From assembly GCA_036821645.1 (NCBI GenBank), contig DAISJD010000024.1, positions 1-33,109 on the forward strand: a stretch of 33,109 nucleotides of DNA. The letters are read 5' to 3'. Positions 7,657-16,529 of the stretch are shown here, piece by piece. The stretch's first letter is position 1. Every line of letters starts with the position of its first letter. The notes beneath the pieces were generated by a model. That model was not told the origin of the DNA, made no database searches, and saw only the letters and a program-made list of their open reading frames with translations. The translations under genes were made by a program, and so were the position numbers. Origin of the DNA: DAISJD01 sp036821645. GTDB taxonomy: Bacteria > Pseudomonadota > Alphaproteobacteria > ATCC43930 > CGMCC-115725.

Positions 7657-8775
7657 ATGAAGATTACGATCGAACGCGCCGCCTTGTTGCGTGCCTTGGG
7701 CCATGTTCAAAGTGTTGTCGAGCGACGCAATACGATTCCGATTCTGTCAAATGTCTTGCTGAACGCGCGGGACGGGCGGCTCACCTTGAGCGCCACGGAC
7801 ATGGATCTGGAGATCGTCGAGATGGTCGAAGCGCAGATTCTGCGCGAAGGCCAGATCACCGCCCCGGCCCACACGATGCATGATATCGTGCGCAAATTGC
7901 GTGACGGGGCCCAGGTTGAGATGGATGTGGCAACGGATCGGGCCGCGTTGACCCTGCGTTCGGGGCGGTCTACCTTTACGCTTGCGTGCTTGCCGGCCGA
8001 AGATTTCCCGCAAATGTCGGGCACGGCCTTTCATCATGAGTTTCTGTTGTCGGCGGCCGATCTGAAATGCCTGATCGATCGCACGCGTTTTGCGATTTCG
8101 ACCGAAGAGACGCGCTATTACCTGAACGGCATCTATCTCCATGCCGCCGTGAATGGCGGCGTCGATGTTTTGCGTGCGGTTGCTACGGACGGCCATCGGC
8201 TGGCCCGCGTCGAGGTGCCGTTGCCGGATGGGGCTGCGGGGATGCCCGGTGTGATCGTGCCGCGCAAAACCGTGCAGGAATTGCGCAAGCTGTTGGATGA
8301 GACGGAAAAATCGGTGCGCATCGATCTCACCGAAACCAAAATCCGCTTCGATTTCGGCGACGGGGTTCTGACCTCCAAACTCATCGATGGCACCTTTCCC
8401 GATTATGACCGGGTCATTCCGTCGGGCAACGATAAGATCCTTGAAGTCAACTGCAAGGTCTTTGCCGAGGCGGTCGACCGGGTTTCGACGATTTCCAGTG
8501 AAAAAAGTCGCGCCGTCAAACTCAGCATCGAGCGGGGTTTGTTGGTCCTTTCCGCGACGAGCCAGGAAAACGGCACCGCGTCCGAAGAGATCGAAGTGGG
8601 TTACGAGGCCGACCCGATCGAGATCGGTTTCAATTCCCGCTATCTGCTGGATATTACCCAGCAGATCGAAGGCGATGGTGCTCAGTTCGTTTTGGCCGAC
8701 TCGCAGTCCCCAACCGTAGTACGGGATGCCGGCGATCATTCCGCCCTTTACGTTCTCATGCCCATGCGCGTCTGA
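7657..8775 (+). CDS. dnaN: DNA polymerase III sliding clamp, beta subunit
   Basis: A 372-residue protein, the usual length for the beta clamp, which dimerises around DNA and tethers polymerase III and repair factors. It begins MKITIERAALLRALGHVQSVVERR and contains the clamp-family stretches RNTIPILSNVLL, NGIYLH, ATDGHRLA and, at the extreme C-terminus, the conserved YVLMPMRV that forms part of the protein-binding pocket. No good Shine-Dalgarno precedes the ATG. recF follows after 9 nt, so the two are probably cotranscribed. Confidence 0.97.
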   Translation: MKITIERAALLRALGHVQSVVERRNTIPILSNVLLNARDGRLTLSATDMDLEIVEMVEAQILREGQITAPAHTMHDIVRKLRDGAQVEMDVATDRAALTLRSGRSTFTLACLPAEDFPQMSGTAFHHEFLLSAADLKCLIDRTRFAISTEETRYYLNGIYLHAAVNGGVDVLRAVATDGHRLARVEVPLPDGAAGMPGVIVPRKTVQELRKLLDETEKSVRIDLTETKIRFDFGDGVLTSKLIDGTFPDYDRVIPSGNDKILEVNCKVFAEAVDRVSTISSEKSRAVKLSIERGLLVLSATSQENGTASEEIEVGYEADPIEIGFNSRYLLDITQQIEGDGAQFVLADSQSPTVVRDAGDHSALYVLMPMRV

Positions 8776-8784
8776 GGCTGTTGG

Positions 8785-9996
8785 ATGGCGGGTGACGCGT
8801 CCATGGTGGCGATGACAGGAGGCGAACCGGCGGTCATTGCGATCACACGGCTCGATCTCACGGATTTTCGCAGCTATCGCGAGGCTCGCTTCGATCTTGG
8901 CACGGGGCCCGTCGTTCTGACCGGCCCTAACGGGGCCGGAAAGACCAATGTTCTCGAAGCCGTGTCGTTTCTGGCGCCGGGCCGCGGTTTGCGTCGGGCG
9001 CGTCTTGGCGAGGTCGATCATCAGCCGGGCCTTCTGGGCGACGGCGATTTGAACCCGCCGCGTGCGGGCGGATACCCCTGGGCCGTAGCCGCCCGTCTTT
9101 CGGTGGCGGGGGTGGAGGTGCGGATCGGCACCGGGCGCGATGGTCAGGCCGTCGGTGACCGGCGTCTTGTCCGAATCGACGGACAGGCGACCAAGGGACA
9201 GGCAGCACTGGCCCAATATCTCAATCTCGTTTGGCTGACCCCGCAAATGGACCGATTGTTCCAAGAGGGGGCGGCCGCGCGGCGGCGGTTTCTCGATCGT
9301 TTGGTGTTTGGTTTCGACCCGGACCATGCGGCCCGCCTTGCCGCCTACGAACAGGCGGTCAGCGAACGGCTGCGCCTACTGCGCGCGGGCGGGGCCGACC
9401 CCCATTGGTTGGCGGTTTTGGAAACCCGCATGGCCGAGGATGGGGTCGCCGTAGGGAAGGCCCGGCGTGAGGTGACGGCCCTCTTGCATGAATCCTGTGC
9501 CGCCGGTATTGCCGATCCGATCTTTGCCCGACCGGCCCTCGCCATCACCGGTAGTTTCGAGACCGCCTTTGCCGCCGTGGATGCCGCCGATGCCATCGCC
9601 CGGTTTCAGCGCGATTTGGCCCAATCCCGCCGGATCGACGCGGAAAGCGGCACCACGACCGAGGGTCCGCATCGGGCGGATTTCATGGTCATTCATCATA
9701 AGAAACAGGTTCCCGCCATCCATTGTTCGACGGGCGAGCAAAAAGCCCTGTTGATTGCGATCATTCTCGCCCATGCGCGTCTGCAAATGGCAGTGCGCGG
9801 CATGAATCCGGTCTTGTTGTTGGACGAGGTGGTAGCCCATCTCGATGAAGGGCGGCGTGCCGCCTTGTTCGAGGCGATCTCGACCATGCGGGTTCAGGCG
9901 TGGCTCACTGGGACGGATGAGGGCTTTTTCAAGCCGTTGCGGGCCCAAGCCCGGTTTTTTGCCATCGATCAGGGGCGAGTGGTGGATGCCGGTTGA
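8785..9996 (+). CDS. recF: DNA replication and repair protein RecF
   Basis: A 403-residue SMC-like ATPase that with RecO and RecR loads RecA at single-strand gaps. Walker A is GPNGAGKTN near residue 50, the ABC-type signature STGEQKALL is near 315, and Walker B LLLDEVVAHLD is near 343. The start is supported by GAGG overlapping the dnaN stop with a 7-nt spacer. The N-terminus IAITRLDLTDFRSY is typical of the family after a roughly 18-residue extension, so a later ATG at 8803 or 8812 is possible. The gene is part of the dnaN-recF unit. Confidence 0.95.
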   Translation: MAGDASMVAMTGGEPAVIAITRLDLTDFRSYREARFDLGTGPVVLTGPNGAGKTNVLEAVSFLAPGRGLRRARLGEVDHQPGLLGDGDLNPPRAGGYPWAVAARLSVAGVEVRIGTGRDGQAVGDRRLVRIDGQATKGQAALAQYLNLVWLTPQMDRLFQEGAAARRRFLDRLVFGFDPDHAARLAAYEQAVSERLRLLRAGGADPHWLAVLETRMAEDGVAVGKARREVTALLHESCAAGIADPIFARPALAITGSFETAFAAVDAADAIARFQRDLAQSRRIDAESGTTTEGPHRADFMVIHHKKQVPAIHCSTGEQKALLIAIILAHARLQMAVRGMNPVLLLDEVVAHLDEGRRAALFEAISTMRVQAWLTGTDEGFFKPLRAQARFFAIDQGRVVDAG

Positions 9997-10039
9997 TCGG
10001 CCATCGGCGGGCAATAGCGGCCATGCGTGGATTTTCTTC

Positions 10040-10045
10040 TATAAT
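10040..10045 (+). promoter_or_regulatory. Candidate -10 element of the gyrB promoter
   Basis: A perfect TATAAT lies in the 173-bp recF-gyrB gap, about 125 nt before the gyrB start. The sequence 17 nt upstream is a poor -35 match, so an activator-dependent or atypical promoter would be needed. Confidence 0.35.
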
Positions 10046-10169
10046 CAGGTTGTTACGGTGTAAAATGCCGATGGGCCGGTCGGGCGCATCGCCAGGGTGA
10101 TGACCGGATCGATCGGGGTGGCAAACGCGCCGCCTTTCTCGATCCCATGCTATGAATGAGAGTAGTCTG

Positions 10170-12644
10170 ATGAACACAGAACCGCATGACGGCGAGGACA
10201 ATTTAGCCGACGATTACGATGCCAGTTCGATCCGGGTGCTGCGCGGTCTCGATGCCGTGCGCAAGCGGCCGGGCATGTATATCGGCGATACGGACGACGG
10301 ATCGGGTCTCCACCACATGGTCTATGAGGTGGTGGATAATGCGATCGATGAGTCGTTGGCGGGTCATTGCGACACGGTTCACGTCACCCTGAATGCCGAC
10401 GGTTCTTGTACCGTGCGCGACAATGGTCGCGGGATTCCGGTCGATCTCCATGCCGAAGAAGGGGTTTCGGCGGCCGAAGTCATCATGACGCAATTGCATG
10501 CGGGCGGTAAATTCGACCAAAATTCCTATAAAGTATCGGGCGGCCTGCATGGGGTCGGGGTTTCCGTCGTCAATGCCTTGAGCGAGCGGCTCGACCTCAG
10601 GATCTGGCGCAATGGGCAAGAATATGCCATGCGCTTTCGCCATGGGAATGTCGAAACCTCGCTGACCGCCGTGGGGCCGGCCCCCCGCCTGCCCGAGGGG
10701 GGCAAGCGTACGGGGTTTTTTACCGGGACGGAAATCACTTTCCTGCCGTCGGCCGAGACCTTCACCAAACTCGTGTTCGACTTCGCCACCTTGGAACATC
10801 GCCTGCGTGAATTGGCGTTTTTGAATTCCGGCGTGACGCTTGTGCTGGCCGATAACCGGGGCGACGAAAAAGCCCCTCTCGTCATGCATTACGAGGGGGG
10901 GCTTGAGGCGTTCGTGCATTATCTCGACCGATCGAAGCAGGCGATCCATAACCCGCCGATCGTGGTCAAGGGCGAACGGGACGGCATGACCGTCGAGGTC
11001 GCAATGCAATGGACCGATTCTTATCACGAAACGATGCTGTGCTTTACCAACAACATCCCGCAAAAGGATGGCGGCACGCATTTGGCCGGTTTTCGCGGCG
11101 CGCTGACCCGCACGATCAATCAATATGCCCAGGAAAGCGGGATCGCCAAGAAGGAAAAAGTGGCCCTGACCGGCGACGATGCGCGCGAAGGCTTGACCTG
11201 CATTCTGTCGGTCAAGGTGCCGGACCCGAAATTTTCCTCGCAAACCAAGGATAAGCTGGTCTCGTCCGAGGTCCGCCCGGTGGTGGAAAACATCGTCAGC
11301 GATAAGCTGCAACAATGGTTCGAAGAACATCCGGCCGATGCCAAGCGCGTGATGGCGAAGGCGGTCGAGGCGGCGGCGGCCCGCGAGGCGGCACGGCGGG
11401 CGCGCGAACTCACCCGGCGCAAGGGTGCGCTCGATATCGCCAATCTGCCGGGCAAGCTTGCCGATTGTCAGGAACGCGATCCGGCCAAATCCGAAATTCT
11501 TCTGGTCGAAGGCGATTCCGCCGGCGGGTCGGCAAAGCAGGGCCGGGATCGACGGACCCAGGCGATCTTGCCCCTGCGCGGCAAGATTTTGAATGTAGAA
11601 CGCGCGCGCTTCGATAAAATGTTGGGCTCGCAAGAAATCGGCACCCTGATTGCGGCCCTGGGCACGGGGATCGGCCCGGACGATTTCGATCCGGCCAAAT
11701 CGCGTTATCACAAGATCATCATCATGACCGACGCCGATGTCGACGGCAGTCATATCCGAACCCTGCTTCTGACTTTTTTCTATCGCCAGATGCGGCCTTT
11801 GATCGAGCTTGGCTATCTTTATATCGCCCAGCCGCCGCTCTATCGCGCCAAGAAGGGCTCCAGTCAGGCGGTCTATCTGAAAAACGATGCGGCCTTGGAA
11901 GAATACGCGATCACCTCTGGTCTCAGCGGGGCGGTGTTCCTGCAATATGACGGCACGCAGCGGGCGGGCAACGATCTGCATGGCCTGATCAAAGAGGCGT
12001 TGGCCTGTCGGACCTGGACCGAGACGCTGGCCCGGAAGATCGGGTCGACCGATATCGTGGAACAGGCGATGTTGGGGGGGCTCTTCGCCCCCGGCGTGTT
12101 CCAAGACCCTGACCTTGCGGCGGCGGCGGCCGACCGGGTGGCGGCCCGTCTCGACAAGATCGCGCGGGGTGTGGGCGAACCGTGGCATGCCGGCATCGTC
12201 GAGGGGGAAGGGGTGACCTTCGCCCGGACCGTGCGCGGCGTACAGGAACGCTATACGATCGATCCGATCTCCGGGCGATCGCATGAGGCGCGCAAATTGG
12301 GCGAACGGCGCGACCAATTCCTGCAAACCTTTGAAGAACCGGGCAAACTCATGGTGAAAGACCATGATCACCCGATTCCGGGCCCGGCCAAACTCTTGGA
12401 AACGATCATGACCCTGGGCCGCAAGGGCGTTGATGTGCAACGCTATAAAGGCTTGGGCGAAATGAACCCCGACCAATTATGGGAAACCACCCTCGACCCG
12501 AACGCGCGCTCGTTACTGCAAGTCCGGGTTTCCCACGCCGATTCCGCCGAAGAAACCTTCTCGACCCTGATGGGCGATGTGGTGGAACCGCGACGCGACT
12601 TCATTCAGGTAAATGCGCTCAACGTGTCGAATTTGGATGTGTAG
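10170..12644 (+). CDS. gyrB: DNA gyrase subunit B
   Basis: An 824-residue ATPase subunit of gyrase, which introduces negative supercoils together with GyrA. The start MNTEPHDGE has GAGAG 7 nt upstream; an ATG six codons earlier has none. The GHKL ATPase domain shows EVVDNAIDESLAGH near residue 55 and GGLHGVGVSVVNALS, the ATP-contacting QTK loop is near 357, and the TOPRIM domain has EGDSAGG near 447 and DADVDGSHI near 520. The C-terminal YKGLGEMNPDQLWETT is the GyrA-binding tail. Length is normal for alphaproteobacteria. YacG, which binds gyrase in other bacteria, is encoded 11 kb downstream. Confidence 0.97.
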   Translation: MNTEPHDGEDNLADDYDASSIRVLRGLDAVRKRPGMYIGDTDDGSGLHHMVYEVVDNAIDESLAGHCDTVHVTLNADGSCTVRDNGRGIPVDLHAEEGVSAAEVIMTQLHAGGKFDQNSYKVSGGLHGVGVSVVNALSERLDLRIWRNGQEYAMRFRHGNVETSLTAVGPAPRLPEGGKRTGFFTGTEITFLPSAETFTKLVFDFATLEHRLRELAFLNSGVTLVLADNRGDEKAPLVMHYEGGLEAFVHYLDRSKQAIHNPPIVVKGERDGMTVEVAMQWTDSYHETMLCFTNNIPQKDGGTHLAGFRGALTRTINQYAQESGIAKKEKVALTGDDAREGLTCILSVKVPDPKFSSQTKDKLVSSEVRPVVENIVSDKLQQWFEEHPADAKRVMAKAVEAAAAREAARRARELTRRKGALDIANLPGKLADCQERDPAKSEILLVEGDSAGGSAKQGRDRRTQAILPLRGKILNVERARFDKMLGSQEIGTLIAALGTGIGPDDFDPAKSRYHKIIIMTDADVDGSHIRTLLLTFFYRQMRPLIELGYLYIAQPPLYRAKKGSSQAVYLKNDAALEEYAITSGLSGAVFLQYDGTQRAGNDLHGLIKEALACRTWTETLARKIGSTDIVEQAMLGGLFAPGVFQDPDLAAAAADRVAARLDKIARGVGEPWHAGIVEGEGVTFARTVRGVQERYTIDPISGRSHEARKLGERRDQFLQTFEEPGKLMVKDHDHPIPGPAKLLETIMTLGRKGVDVQRYKGLGEMNPDQLWETTLDPNARSLLQVRVSHADSAEETFSTLMGDVVEPRRDFIQVNALNVSNLDV

Positions 12645-12689
12645 GGTGATGTTGGATCACATAGAAGGTGAAAATTGGCTAAATAAATG

Positions 12690-12712
12690 AAAAAACACTA
12701 TCACAGATAGTG
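12690..12712 (-). terminator. Terminator-like hairpin facing the minus strand
   Basis: CACTATC (12696-12702) and GATAGTG (12706-12712) form a perfect 7-bp stem with loop ACA. Six A residues lie at 12690-12695, so the T-tract exists only on the minus strand. No minus-strand gene reads into it from the right, which makes it an orphan. Confidence 0.45.
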
Positions 12713-12739
12713 GAAAAACCGGCATTGTTGGACTATGCG

Positions 12740-12765
12740 AACGCCCAGGCTAACTGGGCGTTTTT
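12740..12765 (+). terminator. Rho-independent terminator downstream of gyrB
   Basis: CGCCCAG (12742-12748) pairs with CTGGGCG (12754-12760) across GCTAA, extended by A-T pairs and followed by TTTTT. It lies about 95 nt after the gyrB stop and separates gyrB from the DUF2130 gene. Confidence 0.85.
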
Positions 12766-12835
12766 GCTTCTGATCGCGCGCTGCGGTGAGGCCGAACAAG
12801 CGTTGGTTTGGAATGATAAAAGGAGGTGCGTTGAT

Positions 12836-14245
12836 ATGCACGAGATCATTTGCCCCCACTGTCACAAGGCATTCAAAATTGACGAGGCCGGGTACGCGGA
12901 TATCGTGAAGCAAGTGCGCGACACCGAATTCGAGCAGCAACTCCATGAACGCTTGGAACTGGCTGCGCAGGAAAAGCGCACTGCCGTCGAACTGGCAACG
13001 ACTAAAGTCACCAGCGACATGCAAAAACAGACTTCAGCCAAGGAAATCGAGATCCAGCAACTGAAAGCCAAGCTGGAAGCCGCAGATGTTGCGCAGAAAC
13101 TGGCCGTGCGAGAGGCGTTGAGTGCCGTTGAAAAGCAGCGCGACGCGCTGGCCAATGACCTCACGCAAGCACGGCAAGACAAGGATGCGGCATCGAGGTT
13201 GGCCGAGGCAAGGCTCCTGGCAGAATTGCAAAAGATGGCTGCAAGCAAAGATGCCGAGATTCAGGGGTTGAAGGCGCGGCTCGATGCCATTGCCCTGGCG
13301 CAGCAACTCGCCCTGACCGAGGCCGTGAACGCGGTGGAGAAAGAGCGCGATGTGCTGAAAAGCAGCCTTGAACGCGCAGAGCTTGAGACGCAGCTTGCCG
13401 AGAAGGCACTCAAGGACAAGTACGAGACGCAGATCAAGGATCGTGATGACGCGATCGAGCGTCTTCGGGACATGAAGGCCCGCTTGTCGACCAAGATGGT
13501 GGGTGAAACATTGGAACAGCACTGCGAGACCGAATTCAATCGCATTCGAGCGACGGCATTCCCGCGTGCTTATTTTGAGAAAGACAACGACGCGCGTGCC
13601 GGCAGCAAGGGCGATTACATCTTCAGGGACAAGGACGAGACTGGCACGGAGATCGTCTCGATCATGTTCGAGATGAAGAATGAGAGTGACCGTACCGCCA
13701 CGAAGGGCCGCAATGAGGACTTCCTGAAAGAGCTCGACAAGGACCGGACGGAAAAAGGCTGCGAATATGCCGTGCTTGTGTCCTTGCTGGAACCTGACAG
13801 CGAGCTCTACAACTCTGGGATCATCGATGTGTCGCATCGTTATCCGAAGATGTATGTGGTGCGGCCCCAATTCTTCATTCCGATCATCACGGTGCTGCGC
13901 AATGCGGCGATGAATTCGCTTCAGTACAAATCCGAACTGGCACTGGTGAAGGCGCAGAATATCGACATCACGAATTTCGAGAATGAACTAGATTCATTCA
14001 AGACGGCATTTGCCAAAAACTACGACCTAGCTTCCCGGCGGTTCGAGACGGCCATCACCGAAATCGACAAGTCGATCGACCATTTGCAAAAGACCAAGGA
14101 AGCGCTGCTGGGTGCTGATCGCAATCTGCGTCTGGCCAATGACAAGGCTCAAGATGTGACGATCAAAAAGCTGACACGGGGCAACCCGACGATGGCGCAG
14201 AAGTTCACAGAGCTCAAAGATCAAGGTCCTTCTGACGCGGGGTGA
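12836..14245 (+). CDS. DUF2130 protein: zinc-motif head, long coiled coil, nuclease-like C-terminal domain
   Basis: A 469-residue protein. The start MHEIICPHCHKAF follows a perfect AGGAGGT (12821-12827) with an 8-nt spacer; upstream in-frame codons cross the terminator. CPHCH near the N-terminus resembles half of a zinc ribbon. Residues about 25-220 are a long heptad-rich coiled coil with repeated segments of the type KDAEIQGLKARLDAIALAQQ. The C-terminal part contains KGDYIF and FEMKNE, a D...ExK pattern like PD-(D/E)xK nucleases, matching DUF2130 (COG4487). Function is unestablished; DNA binding or cleavage is an inference. By eye its codon use (more AAG, GAG and CTG) differs from gyrB, and with the adjacent permease relic and tRNA gene this suggests horizontal acquisition. 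Confidence 0.82.
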   Translation: MHEIICPHCHKAFKIDEAGYADIVKQVRDTEFEQQLHERLELAAQEKRTAVELATTKVTSDMQKQTSAKEIEIQQLKAKLEAADVAQKLAVREALSAVEKQRDALANDLTQARQDKDAASRLAEARLLAELQKMAASKDAEIQGLKARLDAIALAQQLALTEAVNAVEKERDVLKSSLERAELETQLAEKALKDKYETQIKDRDDAIERLRDMKARLSTKMVGETLEQHCETEFNRIRATAFPRAYFEKDNDARAGSKGDYIFRDKDETGTEIVSIMFEMKNESDRTATKGRNEDFLKELDKDRTEKGCEYAVLVSLLEPDSELYNSGIIDVSHRYPKMYVVRPQFFIPIITVLRNAAMNSLQYKSELALVKAQNIDITNFENELDSFKTAFAKNYDLASRRFETAITEIDKSIDHLQKTKEALLGADRNLRLANDKAQDVTIKKLTRGNPTMAQKFTELKDQGPSDAG

Positions 14246-14344
14246 GTCGATTTATTCACCAAGCATTGTGGATCACTGAGGTTCATGTGAGCCGCGCCGG
14301 GATTGCTGTAGATCGTTCATTTTAGGGGATGCGGCCATTGCTGA

Positions 14345-14440
14345 TTCGTCGCGCACGGCGTGACGGTCGGGATCTTCTTCGACTATTATCCGGCCCGAAA
14401 GGCGGCGCGCCTCAACATGATCGAAGCGTTGCGGTATGAA
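14345..14440 (+). pseudogene. Relic of an ABC-transporter permease (MacB/FtsX-type C-terminus)
   Basis: After an in-frame TGA at 14342, the frame reads VGIFFDYYPARKAARLNMIE followed by ALRYE. The family's C-terminal signature is GxFFGYYPARKAARLxPIEALRYE, so about 32 codons of a MacB/FtsX-type permease tail survive. Nothing upstream resembles the rest of the gene, and the frame runs on into the tRNA-Thr gene. It is a decayed fragment, not a functional gene. Confidence 0.7.
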
Positions 14441-14473
14441 CGAGCGATGAGCGTAGGGGATCGGTTCGGTCGA

Positions 14474-14548
<75 letters not shown>

Positions 14549-14679
14549 AAGCCGGGTTGGATCGGACGAGGCCGATCATGCTGAACAGACGCGTGCGACA
14601 GGGATCTGAACCCACGTCGGTCGTCGTTCGAACCGGCGCGCACCATGACACAGGCAGGGCAGATGTTCAAGATGCGTGA

Positions 14680-14709
14680 CTGACATTTGCCATGCGGATT
14701 TGGTATGTT
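14680..14709 (+). promoter_or_regulatory. Candidate promoter of the small gene upstream of murA
   Basis: CTGACA (14680-14685) and TATGTT (14704-14709) are separated by 18 nt. The pair lies 38 nt before the small repeat-bearing ORF and could also drive murA. Confidence 0.5.
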
Positions 14710-14747
14710 GCCCCCTCATCACGGGAGAGTTGGGGTGCGTGTGGGCG

Positions 14748-15011
14748 ATGAATGACCGGCAAAAGCCGCAACCGGGGATCCGGGCGGCGACCCTTTTGGA
14801 TCAGGATCGGCGGCGCGAACGGCTGGCGGCGGCCTTGCGCGACAATCTGTTGAAACGCAAACGCCAGGATCGCGCCCGGACGGCGGATGTCGGGGCGACA
14901 GACGGGGGCGCGACTGACATGGGCGCGACTGACGGGGGCGCGGACGAAGTGGGACAGGCGATAGTGGGACAGGCGGCAGTGGGGACGGACGGCCCCAGAA
15001 ACGCCGAATGA
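14748..15011 (+). CDS. Small basic/repeat protein preceding murA
   Basis: An 87-residue protein. The N-terminal half is helical and charged (PQPGIRAATLLDQDRRRERL, then AAALRDNLLKRKRQDRAR) and resembles small conserved proteins of unknown function often found before murA in Rhodospirillales; that resemblance is from memory. The C-terminal half is low complexity with pentapeptide repeats: GATDG-GATDM-GATDG-GAD, then VGQAI-VGQAA-VGT. The repeats are 15 nt long at DNA level. ATG 14748 is used; GTG 14739 is an alternative because GGGAG lies 11 nt before it. There are no signal peptide or membrane segments. It is probably cotranscribed with murA, whose start is 186 nt downstream. Function unknown. 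Confidence 0.65.
   Translation: MNDRQKPQPGIRAATLLDQDRRRERLAAALRDNLLKRKRQDRARTADVGATDGGATDMGATDGGADEVGQAIVGQAAVGTDGPRNAE
14892..14975 (+). repeat. In-frame 15-nt tandem repeats inside the small ORF
   Basis: Units at 14892-14906, 14907-14921 and 14922-14936, with a partial unit to 14945, encode GATDG-type pentapeptides. A second pair with the same 15-nt period, GTGGGACAGGCG at 14949-14960 and 14964-14975, encodes VGQA. The multiple-of-three period keeps the frame open if copy number changes. Confidence 0.8.
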
Positions 15012-15197
15012 CCCGGATAGGGTGCGCATGGCGGGGCGTGCTGCCCGTCACTCTGCGCTATCACGGTCATGCAGGGCCGCGTTCCTGCGCTGATCATTGC
15101 ATCGGCTCCGTCTGCGTGCCAAGAATGCAGCAGGTATCGCGGTGGGTATTGCGGTGCCCTGATCGCCAAACATCGTCGTCGAGGTTTACCGTATTTC

Positions 15198-16496
15198 ATG
15201 GATAAGATCAGGATCAGAGGCGGTCGTCCGCTCAACGGGATTATTCCAATCGGCGGATCGAAGAATGCGGCCCTGCCGTTGATGGCGGCCAGCCTGTTAT
15301 CGGCGGAACCGTTGATTCTCTGCAATCTGCCGCATTTGGCCGATATTACCTCCATGGCGAACCTCTTGGCGCAGCACGGCGTCGAGATGGGATTGGCCGA
15401 GGATCCGGGTCAGCAGGGGACGGACGGTCACTGTTTGAAATTGCAGGCGGCACAGATTCTGTCCACCACGGCGCCTTATGACCTCGTTCGCAAGATGCGG
15501 GCGTCCGTCCTGGTCTTGGGGCCGTTATTGGCCCGATGCGGTGCGGCCCGCGTTTCGTTGCCCGGCGGTTGCGCCATCGGGGCTAGGCCGGTCGATCTCC
15601 ATATCAAGGGCTTGCAGGCGATGGGGGCCGCGATCGATATCCATCAAGGCTATATCGAGGCGTCGGCCCCCGCAGGCTTGGTCGGGGCCGAGATCGTCTT
15701 TCCCATCGTGTCGGTCGGGGCGACGGAAAATTTGATGATGGCCGCATGCTTGGCAAAAGGCGAGACGGTCTTGATCAATGCCGCCTGCGAGCCTGAAATT
15801 GCCGATCTGGCATCCTGTCTCGTCGCTATGGGGGCGGATATTGTCGGGGCTGGCACCGATCGGATCGTGATCCGGGGCAAACCCGCCCTTCACGCCGCCC
15901 GGCACCGGGTGATTGCCGACCGGATCGAAACCGGCACCTATATGATGGCGGCGGCCATCACCGGGGGCGATGTCGTGCTGAGCGGCACGTCCCTCGACCT
16001 CGTCACCGCCGTGGCCCAGGTGATGCGCACATCCGGGATCGGCATCGATGCGGTACAGGGCGGCATCCGGGTGCAGGGTCATGCCGTGGACGGTCGTCTC
16101 GGGGTGGCCGGCGTCGATGTGATGACGGAGCCCTTTCCCGGATTTCCGACCGATCTTCAAGCGCAGATGATGGCCTTGATGTGCGTCGCCAACGGGGCGG
16201 CCATGATCACCGAGACGATTTTCGAAAATCGTTTCATGCATGTGCCGGAACTCTGTCGCATGGGGGCCAATATCACGGTCCATGGGGCGTCCGCCCTGGT
16301 GCGCGGCATGCCGCGCCTGACGGGGGCGCCGGTTATGGCGACGGATCTGCGGGCGTCCGTCTCGCTGGTTCTGGCGGGGTTGGTGGCCGATGGCGAGACG
16401 ATGTTGCATCGGGTTTATCATTTGGATCGCGGCTACGACCGGTTGGAGGCGAAACTCGCCGCCTGCGGGGCGGATATCCAACGGATCCGCGAATAA
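15198..16496 (+). CDS. murA: UDP-N-acetylglucosamine 1-carboxyvinyltransferase
   Basis: A 432-residue cytoplasmic enzyme that transfers enolpyruvate from PEP to UDP-GlcNAc, the first committed step of peptidoglycan synthesis. The start MDKIRIRGGRPLNG is the family N-terminus; GAGG lies 13 nt upstream, and the 43 earlier in-frame codons look non-coding. SKNAALPLMAASLL contains the substrate-binding Lys-Asn pair. PGGCAIGARPVDLH holds the catalytic Cys near residue 125, the residue alkylated by fosfomycin. PFPGFPTDLQAQMMAL and the C-terminal VYHLDRGYDRLE are typical. DUF2948 follows after 33 nt, as in many alphaproteobacteria. Confidence 0.96.
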   Translation: MDKIRIRGGRPLNGIIPIGGSKNAALPLMAASLLSAEPLILCNLPHLADITSMANLLAQHGVEMGLAEDPGQQGTDGHCLKLQAAQILSTTAPYDLVRKMRASVLVLGPLLARCGAARVSLPGGCAIGARPVDLHIKGLQAMGAAIDIHQGYIEASAPAGLVGAEIVFPIVSVGATENLMMAACLAKGETVLINAACEPEIADLASCLVAMGADIVGAGTDRIVIRGKPALHAARHRVIADRIETGTYMMAAAITGGDVVLSGTSLDLVTAVAQVMRTSGIGIDAVQGGIRVQGHAVDGRLGVAGVDVMTEPFPGFPTDLQAQMMALMCVANGAAMITETIFENRFMHVPELCRMGANITVHGASALVRGMPRLTGAPVMATDLRASVSLVLAGLVADGETMLHRVYHLDRGYDRLEAKLAACGADIQRIRE

Positions 16497-16529
16497 TGCC
16501 GGTTTGCTGCGGATGAAAGGCCGTCGCCC

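Noticed and set aside
7747..9327. 526-codon minus-strand frame over dnaN and recF
   Set aside because: It is antisense to two well-recognised genes and results from their codon bias.
10203..12476. 757-codon minus-strand frame inside gyrB
   Set aside because: It is fully antisense to gyrB. Rarity of TTA, CTA and TCA codons in gyrB leaves the opposite strand open; no domain is recognisable.
14592..14648. Possible second tRNA: a GTTCGAACC-type T-loop and CGTCG/CGGCG stem near 14625-14645
   Set aside because: The T-arm pairs, but no acceptor, D or anticodon arms fit at correct spacing. It is probably chance or at most a heavily decayed tRNA.
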